From assembly GCF_000424265.1 (NCBI RefSeq), contig NZ_AUJO01000006.1:1-64000 (forward strand): a stretch of 64,000 nucleotides of DNA, given 5' to 3'. A program made the translations under genes and the position numbers. Positions 53,197 to 63,285 of this stretch are shown here, piece after piece; position 1 is the stretch's first letter, and every line of letters begins with the position of its first letter. This DNA is from Butyrivibrio sp. WCD3002. Its GTDB lineage: Bacteria > Bacillota > Clostridia > Lachnospirales > Lachnospiraceae. A model generated the notes under the pieces. The model worked only from the letters and a program-made list of their open reading frames with translations, did no database searches and was not told the DNA's origin.

Positions 53197-55004
53197 AATT
53201 TTGTAACCTCTCCTTCAGTAATGCCGCTTTCGTTAAAGCTGTCTACTCTCAGATAGTAATCTCTTCCGGTAACCAAAGCACCTATGCGCTTCGCGCTACC
53301 TACAGCATCTTCTCCAAGTACCATCCAGCTGTGATAGAGCTTTTCAGGAGAGCTTCCCCAGAGAATCACATGCCCTACGGCATTATCGTCGTCTTCAATC
53401 TTTACACTCATATCGATGCCGGAATCTCTTTTTACAGAGAAAACCGGAACTTTTGGCAACTCGCCCTCGCCTTTTCCAAATACGCGAATGCCGGAAAGAG
53501 CGGGAATCTGTCCATAGGGAACTTCAAGATTAGAAACTCTGATGTATCTTATCTCCCTGCCTTCTTCCATTACCACCAGGTCATGAGTCAGATCAGTTGT
53601 TGCTTCTGATTTATCCTCTAAAACAAAGAACTCTTCGCCGTCCACAGATCCTTCCATTTTCCAGCGGCTGTAATAGGTCTTGTCATCGATAAAACGCGCC
53701 TGAGAGGTTCCTCTGATCTCACCGGGAACAGGGATATCAAGCTTCCCATCGCCAAAGTTAATCTGCACAGCGTTTACTTTATATACTTTTCCAAGGTCAA
53801 CTGTAATCCATTCGTCCTTGCCGGTTGATGCGGGACGCCACAGTGTCTGCACATCCTCATCCGTAACATTTTCTGAAGGATTCTCTGACAGTGCGGATGA
53901 ACAGCTTGTCTTTTTGCCATAGCTGAGTAAAAACCAATCCGGATTCTTCCAGGGATCCTGCTTTGCACCGTTTATTTCAAAAGGCCAGTTACCGTATCTC
54001 TGATTGCAGAACAGTTCTCCGTCCTTATCAAAGCCTGCAGGCCAAAGTCCTACTCGTCTCTCAAAGTCGTGATTTACACTTATTCTCATGGTAGCGGTGT
54101 GCCAGAGATTTCCGCTTTTATCCTCCATGGTTGAGCCGTGGCCTGCTCCCGGTAAAAATCCGCCGGGATTGTAGGAATAAGGATTATTTTCAGCCAGCTT
54201 ATAGGGGCCAAGGGGCGAATCCGATACGTAAACGCCATCACCATAGGTATTGAACTGAGTTCCTGCAAATGCATATTGCAGATAGTATTTTCCGTTATGC
54301 TTATCCACCCATGCGCCTTCGATATAGGGCATATTGGAGAACATACCCTTGATTAGTGGCTTAAGGTCATCGGGAATTTGATCTTCTGTGGTGTTCTGCA
54401 TAGCAAGAAAGCCCTGAAATCCCTTCTCAATTTCCTCTTGTGAAGCAGGGAAAATCGAATTATCTTCTCCAACTCTTTCATAGCCATACTCTGTGGGATG
54501 TCCCTCAAGCATAGGCACTCTCTCGCCCTTTGGAAGCATGGTTTCAGGGTCAAGCTCGCATCCGTAAATAGGCTCTGTATTGGAGCAGCCCCAGTAAAAA
54601 TACACTTTTCCATCATCATCTATGAAAAGATTGGGATCCCAGTAAGGAAAGTTGCCGGGAATTTTCTCATAGGGTCCGTTCAGAATATCCTTCGTTCTGA
54701 AGCGGTCGCAGTTTTCATCTCTTTTTGATGCGCAAAAATATACGTAATCTCCCATTACTCGTACATCCGGAGCATAATCGTATAAAGGAAGCTCATCAGG
54801 AAGTCTGTGATTTTCCCACTTTGTAAGGTCATCAGACACCCATACTCCCAGTGTCATGGATGCAAAAATATAGTATCTGCCCTTGAAAAGGATCATGGAC
54901 GGATCCGCAGCTTCTCTGCAAATCTGGATTTCTCCGCCCTTTCTGGGGTCAGCATTAAACTGATATCTGTAGTTGATGTTTATCGGGTTGCAAACGTAGC
55001 TCAT
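53193..55004 (-). CDS. GH43 glycosidase with F5/8-type and Fn3-like domains
   Basis: The 603-residue enzyme has a five-bladed GH43 domain. The general base is in AADPSMI (about D35), the modulator in WDPNLFIDDDG (about D129) and the general acid in YIEGAWVDKH (about E222). A discoidin-like domain (about 375-515) and a Fn3-like C-terminus follow. Activity is probably beta-xylosidase, alpha-arabinofuranosidase or galactosidase. It is cytosolic by lack of a signal peptide. Confidence 0.9.
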   Translation of the reverse strand: MSYVCNPININYRYQFNADPRKGGEIQICREAADPSMILFKGRYYIFASMTLGVWVSDDLTKWENHRLPDELPLYDYAPDVRVMGDYVYFCASKRDENCDRFRTKDILNGPYEKIPGNFPYWDPNLFIDDDGKVYFYWGCSNTEPIYGCELDPETMLPKGERVPMLEGHPTEYGYERVGEDNSIFPASQEEIEKGFQGFLAMQNTTEDQIPDDLKPLIKGMFSNMPYIEGAWVDKHNGKYYLQYAFAGTQFNTYGDGVYVSDSPLGPYKLAENNPYSYNPGGFLPGAGHGSTMEDKSGNLWHTATMRISVNHDFERRVGLWPAGFDKDGELFCNQRYGNWPFEINGAKQDPWKNPDWFLLSYGKKTSCSSALSENPSENVTDEDVQTLWRPASTGKDEWITVDLGKVYKVNAVQINFGDGKLDIPVPGEIRGTSQARFIDDKTYYSRWKMEGSVDGEEFFVLEDKSEATTDLTHDLVVMEEGREIRYIRVSNLEVPYGQIPALSGIRVFGKGEGELPKVPVFSVKRDSGIDMSVKIEDDDNAVGHVILWGSSPEKLYHSWMVLGEDAVGSAKRIGALVTGRDYYLRVDSFNESGITEGEVTKL

Positions 55005-55030
55005 TTCATTCCTCCTTATATTGCCAGCCT

Positions 55031-55077
55031 ATATCTAACTGAGTCCGTTTTGATACGGGGTACGTAACTAATCGCCT
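55031..55077 (-). repeat. Half copy (C) of the 59-nt structured repeat
   Basis: On the minus strand AGGCGATTA, ACCCCGTATC and AACGGA match the 3' half of copies A and B, and a following TCAG-TAGATA matches the flank of copy B. The stop codon of the GH78 gene lies inside it (GGCGATTAG), so the element abuts or has replaced the gene end. Confidence 0.6.
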
Positions 55078-57341
55078 AATCTGATGGAGTAGTCATATTC
55101 TCCACCGCATGCCGCTATTTCAGCCATGCCGGGTAATCTGATTGTTGCTGTTACTCCGTCAGGAATTTCTATATGAAAAGAACAATCATTATCAATATAC
55201 TTCCATTCTACTCTTATCATGCCTTTTGGTGAATCAAAATATCCCTTCGCAAAGGATAATTGTTTACTGGGAAAAGGTTCGATAATTAATGCATCATGTG
55301 CGTAATTTATTCCCAAAACTCCTGATATCAGCCACCCGGAAATTGCTCCGTAGGAATAATGATTTAGCGAATCGTGAACGGTGCCATCCTCCCTGATACC
55401 ATCCCAGGTCTCCCAGATGGTTGTAGCATCTTTTTCCACTGAATAAAGCCAGGATGGATATGTGCGCTGCAAAAGAAGCTTATACGCAGACTCCACGTAT
55501 CCATGCTTAGACAAAACCTCACAGAGGAAAGGCGTGGAAAGAAAACCGGTGTTTAAATGATATCCATTATCAATTACCAGCCTGTTCAAATCCTCCGCTG
55601 CATTCGCCGCTTCATCCTCTTCTAAAAGTCCAAAGGCCAGCGGCCTTACATATTCGCACTGTCTCTCTGAGTGAATATGACCATCCTTTAATACAAGATA
55701 TCTGTATGCAGCTCTTGCTTTATCAGATAAATCCCTGTAATAGTCTGCGTCATTTGCATTGCCCAAGATACCTGCAATTTCTGACAGCAGCTTTGAAGAA
55801 TAAGCAAAATAAGCCGTTGCCACCTCGGGCTGACCATTTTTAAAGGCAGCTGCCATGGCCTTCATGACATCCGCTCCGGGCTCGCACCATTCACCGTAAT
55901 CCATGCCGGTATCTATGATGTTTTTCCTGAAGGGATTTTTGCCAAAGCGGTTTTTCAGCTTACTTTTGCCGGCTCTTTTCTCAAGAAAGCCTACCCATGC
56001 CTTCATCATTTCATAGTTTTCTGAAAGGATAGATACATCTCCCGATTTCTTATATAAAAAGTAAGGAACAATAACCGAAGCATCGCCCCAGCCCACCGAT
56101 GCGGAGAACATTTCTGCAATTCTCCCTGGCACACCATTTCTTGGACTGATATATGCCATCTTGCCGTCAGAATGCTGGTTAAACCTGACACTGGCGAGCC
56201 AGTTGCGATACACACCCGCGCAGTCCATAAGATAAGATCCGGTCTTTACAAAAACTCCGGCATCTCCGGTCCAACCGGCTCTTTCTCTTGTGGGACAATC
56301 CGTCGGAATATCGCAGAAGTTGGATTTCATACTCCATTTGCTGTTATTAAAAAGCTTGTTTACAGCATCATCGGAGCATTCAAAGTCCGCTGTTTCTCTC
56401 ATATCAGAGTAAACAGCGATGCTTTGAATGCTTATGTTTTGGAGAGAAATATCCGTTACGATTTTTGCATAACGAAATCCAAATATTGAAAAATGAGGCT
56501 TAAACTCGTTTCTACCATCCTTGCAGATATAGTTAATTTCCTGCTTGATTCCGCCTGCTTTATTTCGGTCTCCCGGTTGGAAATTTGCTATGGTAAAATT
56601 CCCGTTTTCATCCAGCGTTTCGCCATGGATTAGAGTAACAGTCTGGCCGGCCACAGCATTCTCAATCGTAATTTCCGTGTATCCTGCCAGGTTCTGTGAA
56701 AAGTCATAAACGTCCTCACCGGCAGATGTTTTTATGAGTTTTCCTTCAAAAATCTCATGCTCCAGGATGAGGGGAGCGTCCTGCGGAACCAGATTTTCCA
56801 TATCAAAATCCATAGTCCTCACAGGGCTCCATTCCTGTATATCCTCAAGTCTTGCATCATAGTTTTCGCCAAGCTCTAAGTCTGTAAGAAGTATGGGCCC
56901 CTGCTCTGAGCCTTCCCAGGATTCATCTGTCATAAAGAGCACTTCTCCCGCTTTGTCTATTGCCTTGCAGATAAAAGAAATATCTTCTCCGAAAAAGTTC
57001 CTGGTGCCGTCAATTCCAATGCAGCCTCTGTACCAACCATCACCTAATGTAACGAAAATCTCGTTCTTCCCTTCGGTTAGAAGACCTGTGATGTCGTACT
57101 GCTGGTACATAAGTCTGTTGTTATACTCCGTACATCCGGGAGTAAGTCTCGCTTCTGTCACAGCTCTTCCGTTAACTTTTATCTCATAAAGACCATGGGC
57201 AGTGGCGTAAAGCTCCGCCTTTTCCGGAATAGCTTCAAGGATCAGTTTTTTTCTTAAATATCCCGCGCCTTTTCTTATTTCAGGCTCCGTCATTTGCTCG
57301 GGAGTTATCCATTTTGCATTTTTAAAAATCTTTTCTGTCAT
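55068..57341 (-). CDS. GH78 alpha-L-rhamnosidase
   Basis: The 757-residue enzyme has an N-terminal beta-sandwich, a Bac_rhamnosid domain and an (alpha/alpha)6 barrel with DCPTRERAGWTGDA (about 350-363), the GH78 catalytic-site signature. A small C-terminal beta domain ends SIRLGD. It removes alpha-L-rhamnose from pectin, gums or glycosides. Cytosolic. The stop codon falls in a half copy of the 59-nt repeat, so the last residues may be repeat-derived. Confidence 0.93.
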   Translation of the reverse strand: MTEKIFKNAKWITPEQMTEPEIRKGAGYLRKKLILEAIPEKAELYATAHGLYEIKVNGRAVTEARLTPGCTEYNNRLMYQQYDITGLLTEGKNEIFVTLGDGWYRGCIGIDGTRNFFGEDISFICKAIDKAGEVLFMTDESWEGSEQGPILLTDLELGENYDARLEDIQEWSPVRTMDFDMENLVPQDAPLILEHEIFEGKLIKTSAGEDVYDFSQNLAGYTEITIENAVAGQTVTLIHGETLDENGNFTIANFQPGDRNKAGGIKQEINYICKDGRNEFKPHFSIFGFRYAKIVTDISLQNISIQSIAVYSDMRETADFECSDDAVNKLFNNSKWSMKSNFCDIPTDCPTRERAGWTGDAGVFVKTGSYLMDCAGVYRNWLASVRFNQHSDGKMAYISPRNGVPGRIAEMFSASVGWGDASVIVPYFLYKKSGDVSILSENYEMMKAWVGFLEKRAGKSKLKNRFGKNPFRKNIIDTGMDYGEWCEPGADVMKAMAAAFKNGQPEVATAYFAYSSKLLSEIAGILGNANDADYYRDLSDKARAAYRYLVLKDGHIHSERQCEYVRPLAFGLLEEDEAANAAEDLNRLVIDNGYHLNTGFLSTPFLCEVLSKHGYVESAYKLLLQRTYPSWLYSVEKDATTIWETWDGIREDGTVHDSLNHYSYGAISGWLISGVLGINYAHDALIIEPFPSKQLSFAKGYFDSPKGMIRVEWKYIDNDCSFHIEIPDGVTATIRLPGMAEIAACGGEYDYSIRLGD

Positions 57342-57367
57342 AAAAATCCTTCAAAATATTTTCAATA

Positions 57368-58837
57368 TCAGGCACACTCTTTAGCTGCCTTCTTTTTCTC
57401 AGAAATTCTGTGCTGTACCTTCACCATTTCTTCCTTCGTAAGATCACATTTTCTCATGGCAACGATGGTACAGATCCAGCCGATCATAGCAAGGCCGTAC
57501 TGCAAAAACATTGTCATCCAGAAAATAGGTCTTGTCAGCGGATCGCCGGGCTGAGGCAGTGTCTGGGTATAACCAACAAGAGCAACTGCGCCTGTTGCGA
57601 TAACTGCTGAAAAAGCAGTAACGATCTTGTCAATTAAGCTGTAGGTGCCTGTCATTACCGCAGGGATAAATTTGCCGGTTCTGTCCAGTTCATAATCAAT
57701 CAAGTCCGATACAAACGCTGATCCGGCTGTTGTTACGCACATTTTTGCTCCATTAAGCAAAAGTGTGAGAACAACATAAATTACCATCATGGGTCCAAAG
57801 GTCGCAATGTGATGTGGATCAATTACTCCAAAGAAAGCTATAAGTCCTGCAGAAATTCCCATGCATGCCCAGGTCCAGGTTGTGATAGATTCTTTATTAC
57901 CATGTTTGCCGGCATAACGTGCACCAAATACAGCGAACAAGATTGCAGGTAGAATAGCTACCATGTTCAGTATTGTTGACAGTCCCATATTTCCGATTAC
58001 GATTCCTGCAAGTAATGTTCCCACAATCGACTGACTCGCAACCTGCTGTGCAATTTTGTCTGATGCTGCTGCAACTATATAGCACTGAAAAGGTTTATTT
58101 TCCTTAATTGCACTGATCATATCCTTAAGGCTGAGCTTTTCTTCTTTGTTTGCAGTATAGTTTTTGAAATTTTCAGGCTTATCGTATTCAGACACACCGA
58201 TACATACAAGCAACACTCCGAGTGCTGATACTGCAATAGTTAAAATGCATGCCGCGGAGAGATAGCCCTGGTTGTAGGTTCCGCCGAATTTCGGAAGAAG
58301 AACTACATTGAGAACAATACTAAGTGTTATAGGAACAAGATAATTAAATACTGTCTGCCAAACACCGATAGTGGGTCTCTGCTTTGGATCATTGGTCAGT
58401 AGATTCGGTACAGTAAGCGCAGTCATGTTGGTCATGGTATAGCCGATTACATAAAGAATATAGAATGTCACAAAGGTTATCAGACCATGGCCCTTACTTG
58501 AAAAGCCGCTGAACATGCAGAAAAGTGCGATAGCTTCAATAATCCAGCCTGCGATGATAAGTATCCTGATTTTTCCCCATCGGGTATTAACTCTGTCGTA
58601 GACAAATGCCAGTAGCGGATCTGTTATAGCATCTAAAATTCTGGTAAATGTCAGGATTCCGCCAACTGCTACGGTTGCGATTCCATAGCCCACATTGGCT
58701 GAATAGCTGGCGAGGCCGATCAGTGAATATATGCTCATACCCACAAGTCCGTTGCAGGCAAAAAGAATGATCTGCCAGGTTTTGGCCTTGTGATATACAT
58801 TATTTTTATCTGAATTATTTACATTTAAGTTTTCCAT
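57368..58837 (-). CDS. GPH-family glycoside/pentoside/hexuronide:cation symporter
   Basis: The 489-residue transporter has 12 membrane helices and GPH signatures: ITDPLLAFVYDRVNTRWGK (about 72-90) and DLIDYELDRTGK (about 395). It probably imports di- or oligosaccharides or hexuronides for the flanking GH2 and GH78 enzymes. GAGGG lies 5 nt upstream of the ATG. It lies 33 nt after the GH2 gene. Confidence 0.92.
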   Translation of the reverse strand: MENLNVNNSDKNNVYHKAKTWQIILFACNGLVGMSIYSLIGLASYSANVGYGIATVAVGGILTFTRILDAITDPLLAFVYDRVNTRWGKIRILIIAGWIIEAIALFCMFSGFSSKGHGLITFVTFYILYVIGYTMTNMTALTVPNLLTNDPKQRPTIGVWQTVFNYLVPITLSIVLNVVLLPKFGGTYNQGYLSAACILTIAVSALGVLLVCIGVSEYDKPENFKNYTANKEEKLSLKDMISAIKENKPFQCYIVAAASDKIAQQVASQSIVGTLLAGIVIGNMGLSTILNMVAILPAILFAVFGARYAGKHGNKESITTWTWACMGISAGLIAFFGVIDPHHIATFGPMMVIYVVLTLLLNGAKMCVTTAGSAFVSDLIDYELDRTGKFIPAVMTGTYSLIDKIVTAFSAVIATGAVALVGYTQTLPQPGDPLTRPIFWMTMFLQYGLAMIGWICTIVAMRKCDLTKEEMVKVQHRISEKKKAAKECA

Positions 58838-58870
58838 GTTACCCTCAGTTTATCTAAATTAACCCCGTTA

Positions 58871-61084
58871 TTATTTTGCTTTTTTAATCTGTGAAAGTGC
58901 ATTTTCAAGTGCCTTAACCTCAGGAGAATCTGCATCAAATCCGCCTTGTTTAAGCAGCTTATTAATCGGCTGTCTTGCGATTATTGCCTGCATTGCTTTA
59001 GGAATTTTCACTCCTTCTCCCATACCACCTGCTGTTCTGGAATTCATGGCAGCCATCATATTATCAAGTATCGCCTTCCCTTCAGGGACAGCATTTACTT
59101 CTGCCATGGTACTGGAAAGTGAGAGATATTCGCTGTCATTTGACACTTCCTCATCCTTTTCGTCAAACCAGTTTCTAACCTTGTCTGCCGAAATAAAATA
59201 TGAGGGATTTGGCTCTGAAACCTTTACTATTTCCATCTCATCACTCTGTTCCTCTGCCACAGCTTTGATTCTATGTACTGCAGAAATCGGAACCATGAAT
59301 TTAAATATATGTTTTCCTTCTTTGGTCTCCACTTCTCTGTCATCCACGTAAAGAGTCACCTTATTCAGATTGGAATACACTTTAATCTCTGTGTTTTCTT
59401 CTATCCGATCGTGATACCTTCTTCCGCACAGATGAACGAAAGGCTCATCTGACCACCATGCTTTGTATATGTAATAGGCATCCTTCTTTGTTTTCCTATC
59501 AAAAGTGATAAGTCCTTTATGGTTTTTCCCGGGATCCCCTGCATCCTCTCTGCCGGCTGCTGCAAATTCAAACATGTTCCAGCAATAGGTTCCCCAGATA
59601 TAGGGTCTTGTGCTGAACATTTCAAGCATGTGCTCGTGATAAATTGCCTGATAGCTTTCAGTAAAATCGCCCTTTTCAGGCTTTGGCGACTGCAGTGATA
59701 TAACTGAATCTGCACCGTATTCCGTAAGGCCGATCACAGTATTTGGATGCTCCTTGTGGAAATCATCAAACCACTTATCGTTATCCTCCATATCGCCCAC
59801 ATACCAGCCATAATACAGGTTATAGCCTCTGATGTCGGGAAGCTCTACAAGGGGTGAATCCGTCTCAAGCATGAAAAGATTTGCCATTGCGGATACTCTG
59901 CCGGGATCCATCTCGTGAACCAGATTGTTCAGAATTCTGTGGTTTTCCATGAGGTCGTCCGTAACACCCTGAAGCGTTATCTCATTGGAAAGGGCCCAGC
60001 ACATAATGGATGCGTGGTTATAATTCTGAGTTATGAGCTCCTTCATCTGTGAAACAGTGTTTTCACGGCCACCATCCATGTGCACCGTGATATATGGAAT
60101 CTCAGCCCAGGCAACAATGCCCTTCTCATCACATAGGTCATAGAAGTATTGATCGTGCTGATAATGAGCAAGTCTTATGGAGTTTGCGCCCATGGACAGG
60201 ATCAGCTCCATATCCTCATCATGCATTTCTTTTGTAAGAGCATTTCCAACCCCGGCTCTGTCCTGATGCCTGGAAACGCCATGTAGAGGGTAGCTTCGCC
60301 CATTTAAGAAAAATCCCTTTTCCGGATCAAATGAAAACTTTCTTACTCCAAATCTCTCATAGAGCCTGTCCACCTGCTCAGTTCCTTTAAACAGAGTCGC
60401 TGTAATTCTGTATAAATACGGATCTTTTATTCCGTTCCAGAGATGAACGTTTTCTATTTTGAAATTGCCCTTTGCGACCTTTTTGCCATTTTCTTCCGAA
60501 ATTTCAATTTCTTTTTCACCAACACCATCTATTGAAATCAGAACTTTGTCAGGCTCGCCTGTGAGGTAGGTCTTTATATCGATTACTGCATCTTTTCCAT
60601 CTATTGAAGGCGTAACATACAGGCCGTTTCCGCCGTAATAATCAAGGTCAAAATGTTCGCTGTCTACTATTATCAGATACACATCTCTGTATATTCCGCC
60701 GTAGAATGTGAAGTCAGCTCTCTGAGGATATACTCTGTCATTTGGCTCATTGGATACGCTCACTTCTATCTCATTTTCATCAGATAAAAAATCAGTGATA
60801 TCGCATCTGAATGTGGAATATCCTCCGTCATGAGAGCAGATATCGTTTCCGTTTATTCTGACCTTACAGGAGGAATTAACGCCTCTGAATTCCAGATAGC
60901 ATCTTTGATTTTCTTCCATGACGGGTTTTCCAAATGACTTCTTATAAAAACAGGTACCTCTGTAATACTGCTGTGGTCCTGTCTGACCATCCTCTGCATT
61001 CCAAGTGTGAGGGAGCGTTACCTTCTCTTCATTGTTTTCTTTAATGAAAGTCCAGTTGTCGTTCCATAAAAAAGTGCTGCGCAT
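58871..61084 (-). CDS. GH2 beta-galactosidase/beta-glucuronidase-type glycosidase
   Basis: The enzyme of about 737 residues has sugar-binding and Ig-like domains and a GH2 barrel. The acid/base is in CWALSNEIT (about 374) and the nucleophile in GLTEYGADS (about 455). The C-terminal region is helical and charged. The start at 61084 (MRSTFLWNDNW) has GAGGAG 9 nt upstream; the frame opens at 61147. No signal peptide. The specificity (galactose or glucuronate) cannot be fixed by reading. Confidence 0.9.
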   Translation of the reverse strand: MRSTFLWNDNWTFIKENNEEKVTLPHTWNAEDGQTGPQQYYRGTCFYKKSFGKPVMEENQRCYLEFRGVNSSCKVRINGNDICSHDGGYSTFRCDITDFLSDENEIEVSVSNEPNDRVYPQRADFTFYGGIYRDVYLIIVDSEHFDLDYYGGNGLYVTPSIDGKDAVIDIKTYLTGEPDKVLISIDGVGEKEIEISEENGKKVAKGNFKIENVHLWNGIKDPYLYRITATLFKGTEQVDRLYERFGVRKFSFDPEKGFFLNGRSYPLHGVSRHQDRAGVGNALTKEMHDEDMELILSMGANSIRLAHYQHDQYFYDLCDEKGIVAWAEIPYITVHMDGGRENTVSQMKELITQNYNHASIMCWALSNEITLQGVTDDLMENHRILNNLVHEMDPGRVSAMANLFMLETDSPLVELPDIRGYNLYYGWYVGDMEDNDKWFDDFHKEHPNTVIGLTEYGADSVISLQSPKPEKGDFTESYQAIYHEHMLEMFSTRPYIWGTYCWNMFEFAAAGREDAGDPGKNHKGLITFDRKTKKDAYYIYKAWWSDEPFVHLCGRRYHDRIEENTEIKVYSNLNKVTLYVDDREVETKEGKHIFKFMVPISAVHRIKAVAEEQSDEMEIVKVSEPNPSYFISADKVRNWFDEKDEEVSNDSEYLSLSSTMAEVNAVPEGKAILDNMMAAMNSRTAGGMGEGVKIPKAMQAIIARQPINKLLKQGGFDADSPEVKALENALSQIKKAK

Positions 61085-61366
61085 GTAATTATTCTCCTCA
61101 ATAATCGCCAGTTTAAATCCGACTGTATCCCCAGGCACCGGATGCATCTAAGAAGTGTCGGATATGTTAATTATGTGTTTGCAAAAATAATGATAGCATC
61201 CGGGATGGCAAACTATTAGAATATAAATATTTGAAATAGCAATATTATAGCTATTATGTGTTGAAAATAAGATAAATATACTGTAATCTACATTTAATAT
61301 AGTAATATTCGATTTTAGTAATGCATTTTTGCTATTATTGGCAAGTGTTTTCAAAAAGAGGTTTTT
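61085..61366. promoter_or_regulatory. Divergent promoter region between GH2 and AraC genes
   Basis: The AT-rich stretch contains AGTAAT at 61301 and 61317 and several T-rich near-palindromes. No clear -35/-10 pair or AraC direct repeat comparable to 41901-41939 could be fixed. It presumably holds both promoters. Confidence 0.4.
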
Positions 61367-62605
61367 ATGGACACTGAATTATTTCTTAGATTAATCAGAA
61401 ATATAGCTAACGTCTCTGCTACGGAAATAGCGGACTACGACAAGGATCTCCGCAGCTTCGAGGAGAAATACTGTTTTAGCAATAAATTGCAGCCCATGTT
61501 TACCCGTGAAGCGCTGTCGCTTTTGATGAATTCATCGGTCCCGGCTACTATTTACGAAATTGTAGATCAGCTTGGGGTTTGTACCTGTTTTTTTAACTTT
61601 GGTGACAGGATGATTTTAGTTGGTCCATATGTTCAGAGTGAGTATTCTGAGACAAAAACCGAACAGATTTTAATTAAAAACAATGTTCCTTCCTCAAGCA
61701 CCATAGCTTTGAGGCTTTACTACACCTCTTTTCCGATAATCTATTCCAGTCAGCTGCAGGCGCTAATTACATCCATAATGCAGTCCTTTGAGCCGGGGAT
61801 TCTTGACTATAACTACAGAAAGCTCTCCGGATTTATTCAGGAATCGTCCGATATTTCTCACGGGGCTCTGCCTGAAAACACAGATTTCAGCGATATTTAC
61901 AGGCGCTATGACAACGAAAAGCGCTTTTTGTCTATGATAAAAAACGGGGATGTAGAAAATGTAAAACAGGCATATTCTGCCATGACCAACATCAAAGCCA
62001 ATGAAGAATTTATGAAGGACAATCCTTCCTACTCAAAACCCGAAATCTCTTTTGCTATAATCAGAGTTCTTGCCAGAAAAGCCGCCGAGGAATCCGGACT
62101 TTCAGTCATAACAATAAATGCAATCACCCAGAAATATGTGCAGCTTCTGGACTCCGTAAAGGAGGCAATAATGCAGCATAGTTACATTGAAAGCATGATA
62201 GTGGAGCTTACATCTGCCGTGCATGAGTACAAGCTCTCAATGGGTGATTACTCTGCGCCTATTCAGAAGGTTATTGAATACATAGATTTTCATCTGAGCG
62301 AAGAAATACTTATAGATGATCTGTCCCGTGCAGCAAACGTCTCTGCCTCTCATCTATCTAAGGTATTCAAAAAGGAAACAGGCAGGACCATCACCGAGTA
62401 TATAGCCGGAAAAAGATGTGAAAAAGCCGCCGGTTTCCTTCGTGATACTGATAATGAAATCCAGGAAATCAGCAGCTATGTGGGTTACTCAGATAATAAT
62501 TATTTTGTAAAGGTCTTTAAAAAAGTGTATGGCATGACTCCATCCGGTTACAGGAAAAAGAACAGGGCTGCCACGCTCACAAAAGGCACTGTTACAGTAT
62601 CGTAA
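61367..62605 (+). CDS. AraC-family regulator of the GH2-GPH-GH78-GH43 genes
   Basis: The 412-residue protein has a long N-terminal sensory region without membrane helices and a C-terminal double helix-turn-helix (about 300-398: LIDDLSRAANVSASHLSKVFK and IQEISSYVGYSDNNYFVKVFKK). It is divergent from the GH2 gene and the likely activator of the downstream glycosidase series. AGAGG lies 7 nt upstream. Its 3' end overlaps the convergent neighbour by 58 nt. Confidence 0.9.
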   Translation: MDTELFLRLIRNIANVSATEIADYDKDLRSFEEKYCFSNKLQPMFTREALSLLMNSSVPATIYEIVDQLGVCTCFFNFGDRMILVGPYVQSEYSETKTEQILIKNNVPSSSTIALRLYYTSFPIIYSSQLQALITSIMQSFEPGILDYNYRKLSGFIQESSDISHGALPENTDFSDIYRRYDNEKRFLSMIKNGDVENVKQAYSAMTNIKANEEFMKDNPSYSKPEISFAIIRVLARKAAEESGLSVITINAITQKYVQLLDSVKEAIMQHSYIESMIVELTSAVHEYKLSMGDYSAPIQKVIEYIDFHLSEEILIDDLSRAANVSASHLSKVFKKETGRTITEYIAGKRCEKAAGFLRDTDNEIQEISSYVGYSDNNYFVKVFKKVYGMTPSGYRKKNRAATLTKGTVTVS

Positions 62606-63255
62606 CCGTTTTTGGTAAATAATTCCGTTAATGCCGCTAAAGGAGCTGCTATGATAACCGCGGGAAGACTGCTTTCGAGGGGAATATTCCCAACTATCAT
62701 CAGGCTTGCAAGGCCAAAAGCAAAAGCTACGACCGACATTGCAGCGGTTCCTTCCCAGCTCTTTTTATGATCAACATGCTTAAATCGAAGCACCTTGTGT
62801 TTTCCGAATCTTTTACCTATAAGAGCTGCCGCTGCATCACCAAAGCCCCACATAAGTATGGCCGCAACTGCGAATTCTTTATGTCCTAAAAGCCCCCAGC
62901 TAATTGCGATAATAGCTGCTATTGTCAGAAAAAGCTGCAGGAGACTTGATTTTAATTCACCCTCTCTTCTCTGCGAAACCATCTGCGTAAATCGCTTATC
63001 TTTTTCAGCATGTAGCAGTCCCGGATACATAATAATGATTATCATTATCGGAACAAGCGTAGCTGCGATCCAGTTTTTTGCAGAATATATCATAACTATC
63101 ACAGATGAAAAGGCTATAAAGTGAAGCAGTTTTCTGAATAGCTCCTTCGGTAATCTGAATATCTTATTTATCAGGAACACCACTCCCGCCAGGGAAAACA
63201 TATAAATCAGGAAATACTTAAGTCCAACAAACATATCTACAATAATTTCGTGCAT
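62548..63255 (-). CDS. Phosphatidate cytidylyltransferase/dolichol-kinase-like membrane protein
   Basis: The 235-residue protein has about seven membrane helices and the family region MWGFGDAAAALIGKRFGKHK (about 135-155) followed by KKSWEGTAAM. These proteins transfer CTP-derived groups to lipid alcohols (polyprenol or phytol kinase, CdsA). The start at 63255 has GGAGGAG 8 nt upstream. It shares 58 nt tail to tail with the AraC gene. Confidence 0.82.
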   Translation of the reverse strand: MHEIIVDMFVGLKYFLIYMFSLAGVVFLINKIFRLPKELFRKLLHFIAFSSVIVMIYSAKNWIAATLVPIMIIIIMYPGLLHAEKDKRFTQMVSQRREGELKSSLLQLFLTIAAIIAISWGLLGHKEFAVAAILMWGFGDAAAALIGKRFGKHKVLRFKHVDHKKSWEGTAAMSVVAFAFGLASLMIVGNIPLESSLPAVIIAAPLAALTELFTKNGYDTVTVPFVSVAALFFFL

Positions 63256-63285
63256 TTTCAATTCTCCTCCATGTATTATCTTGCA

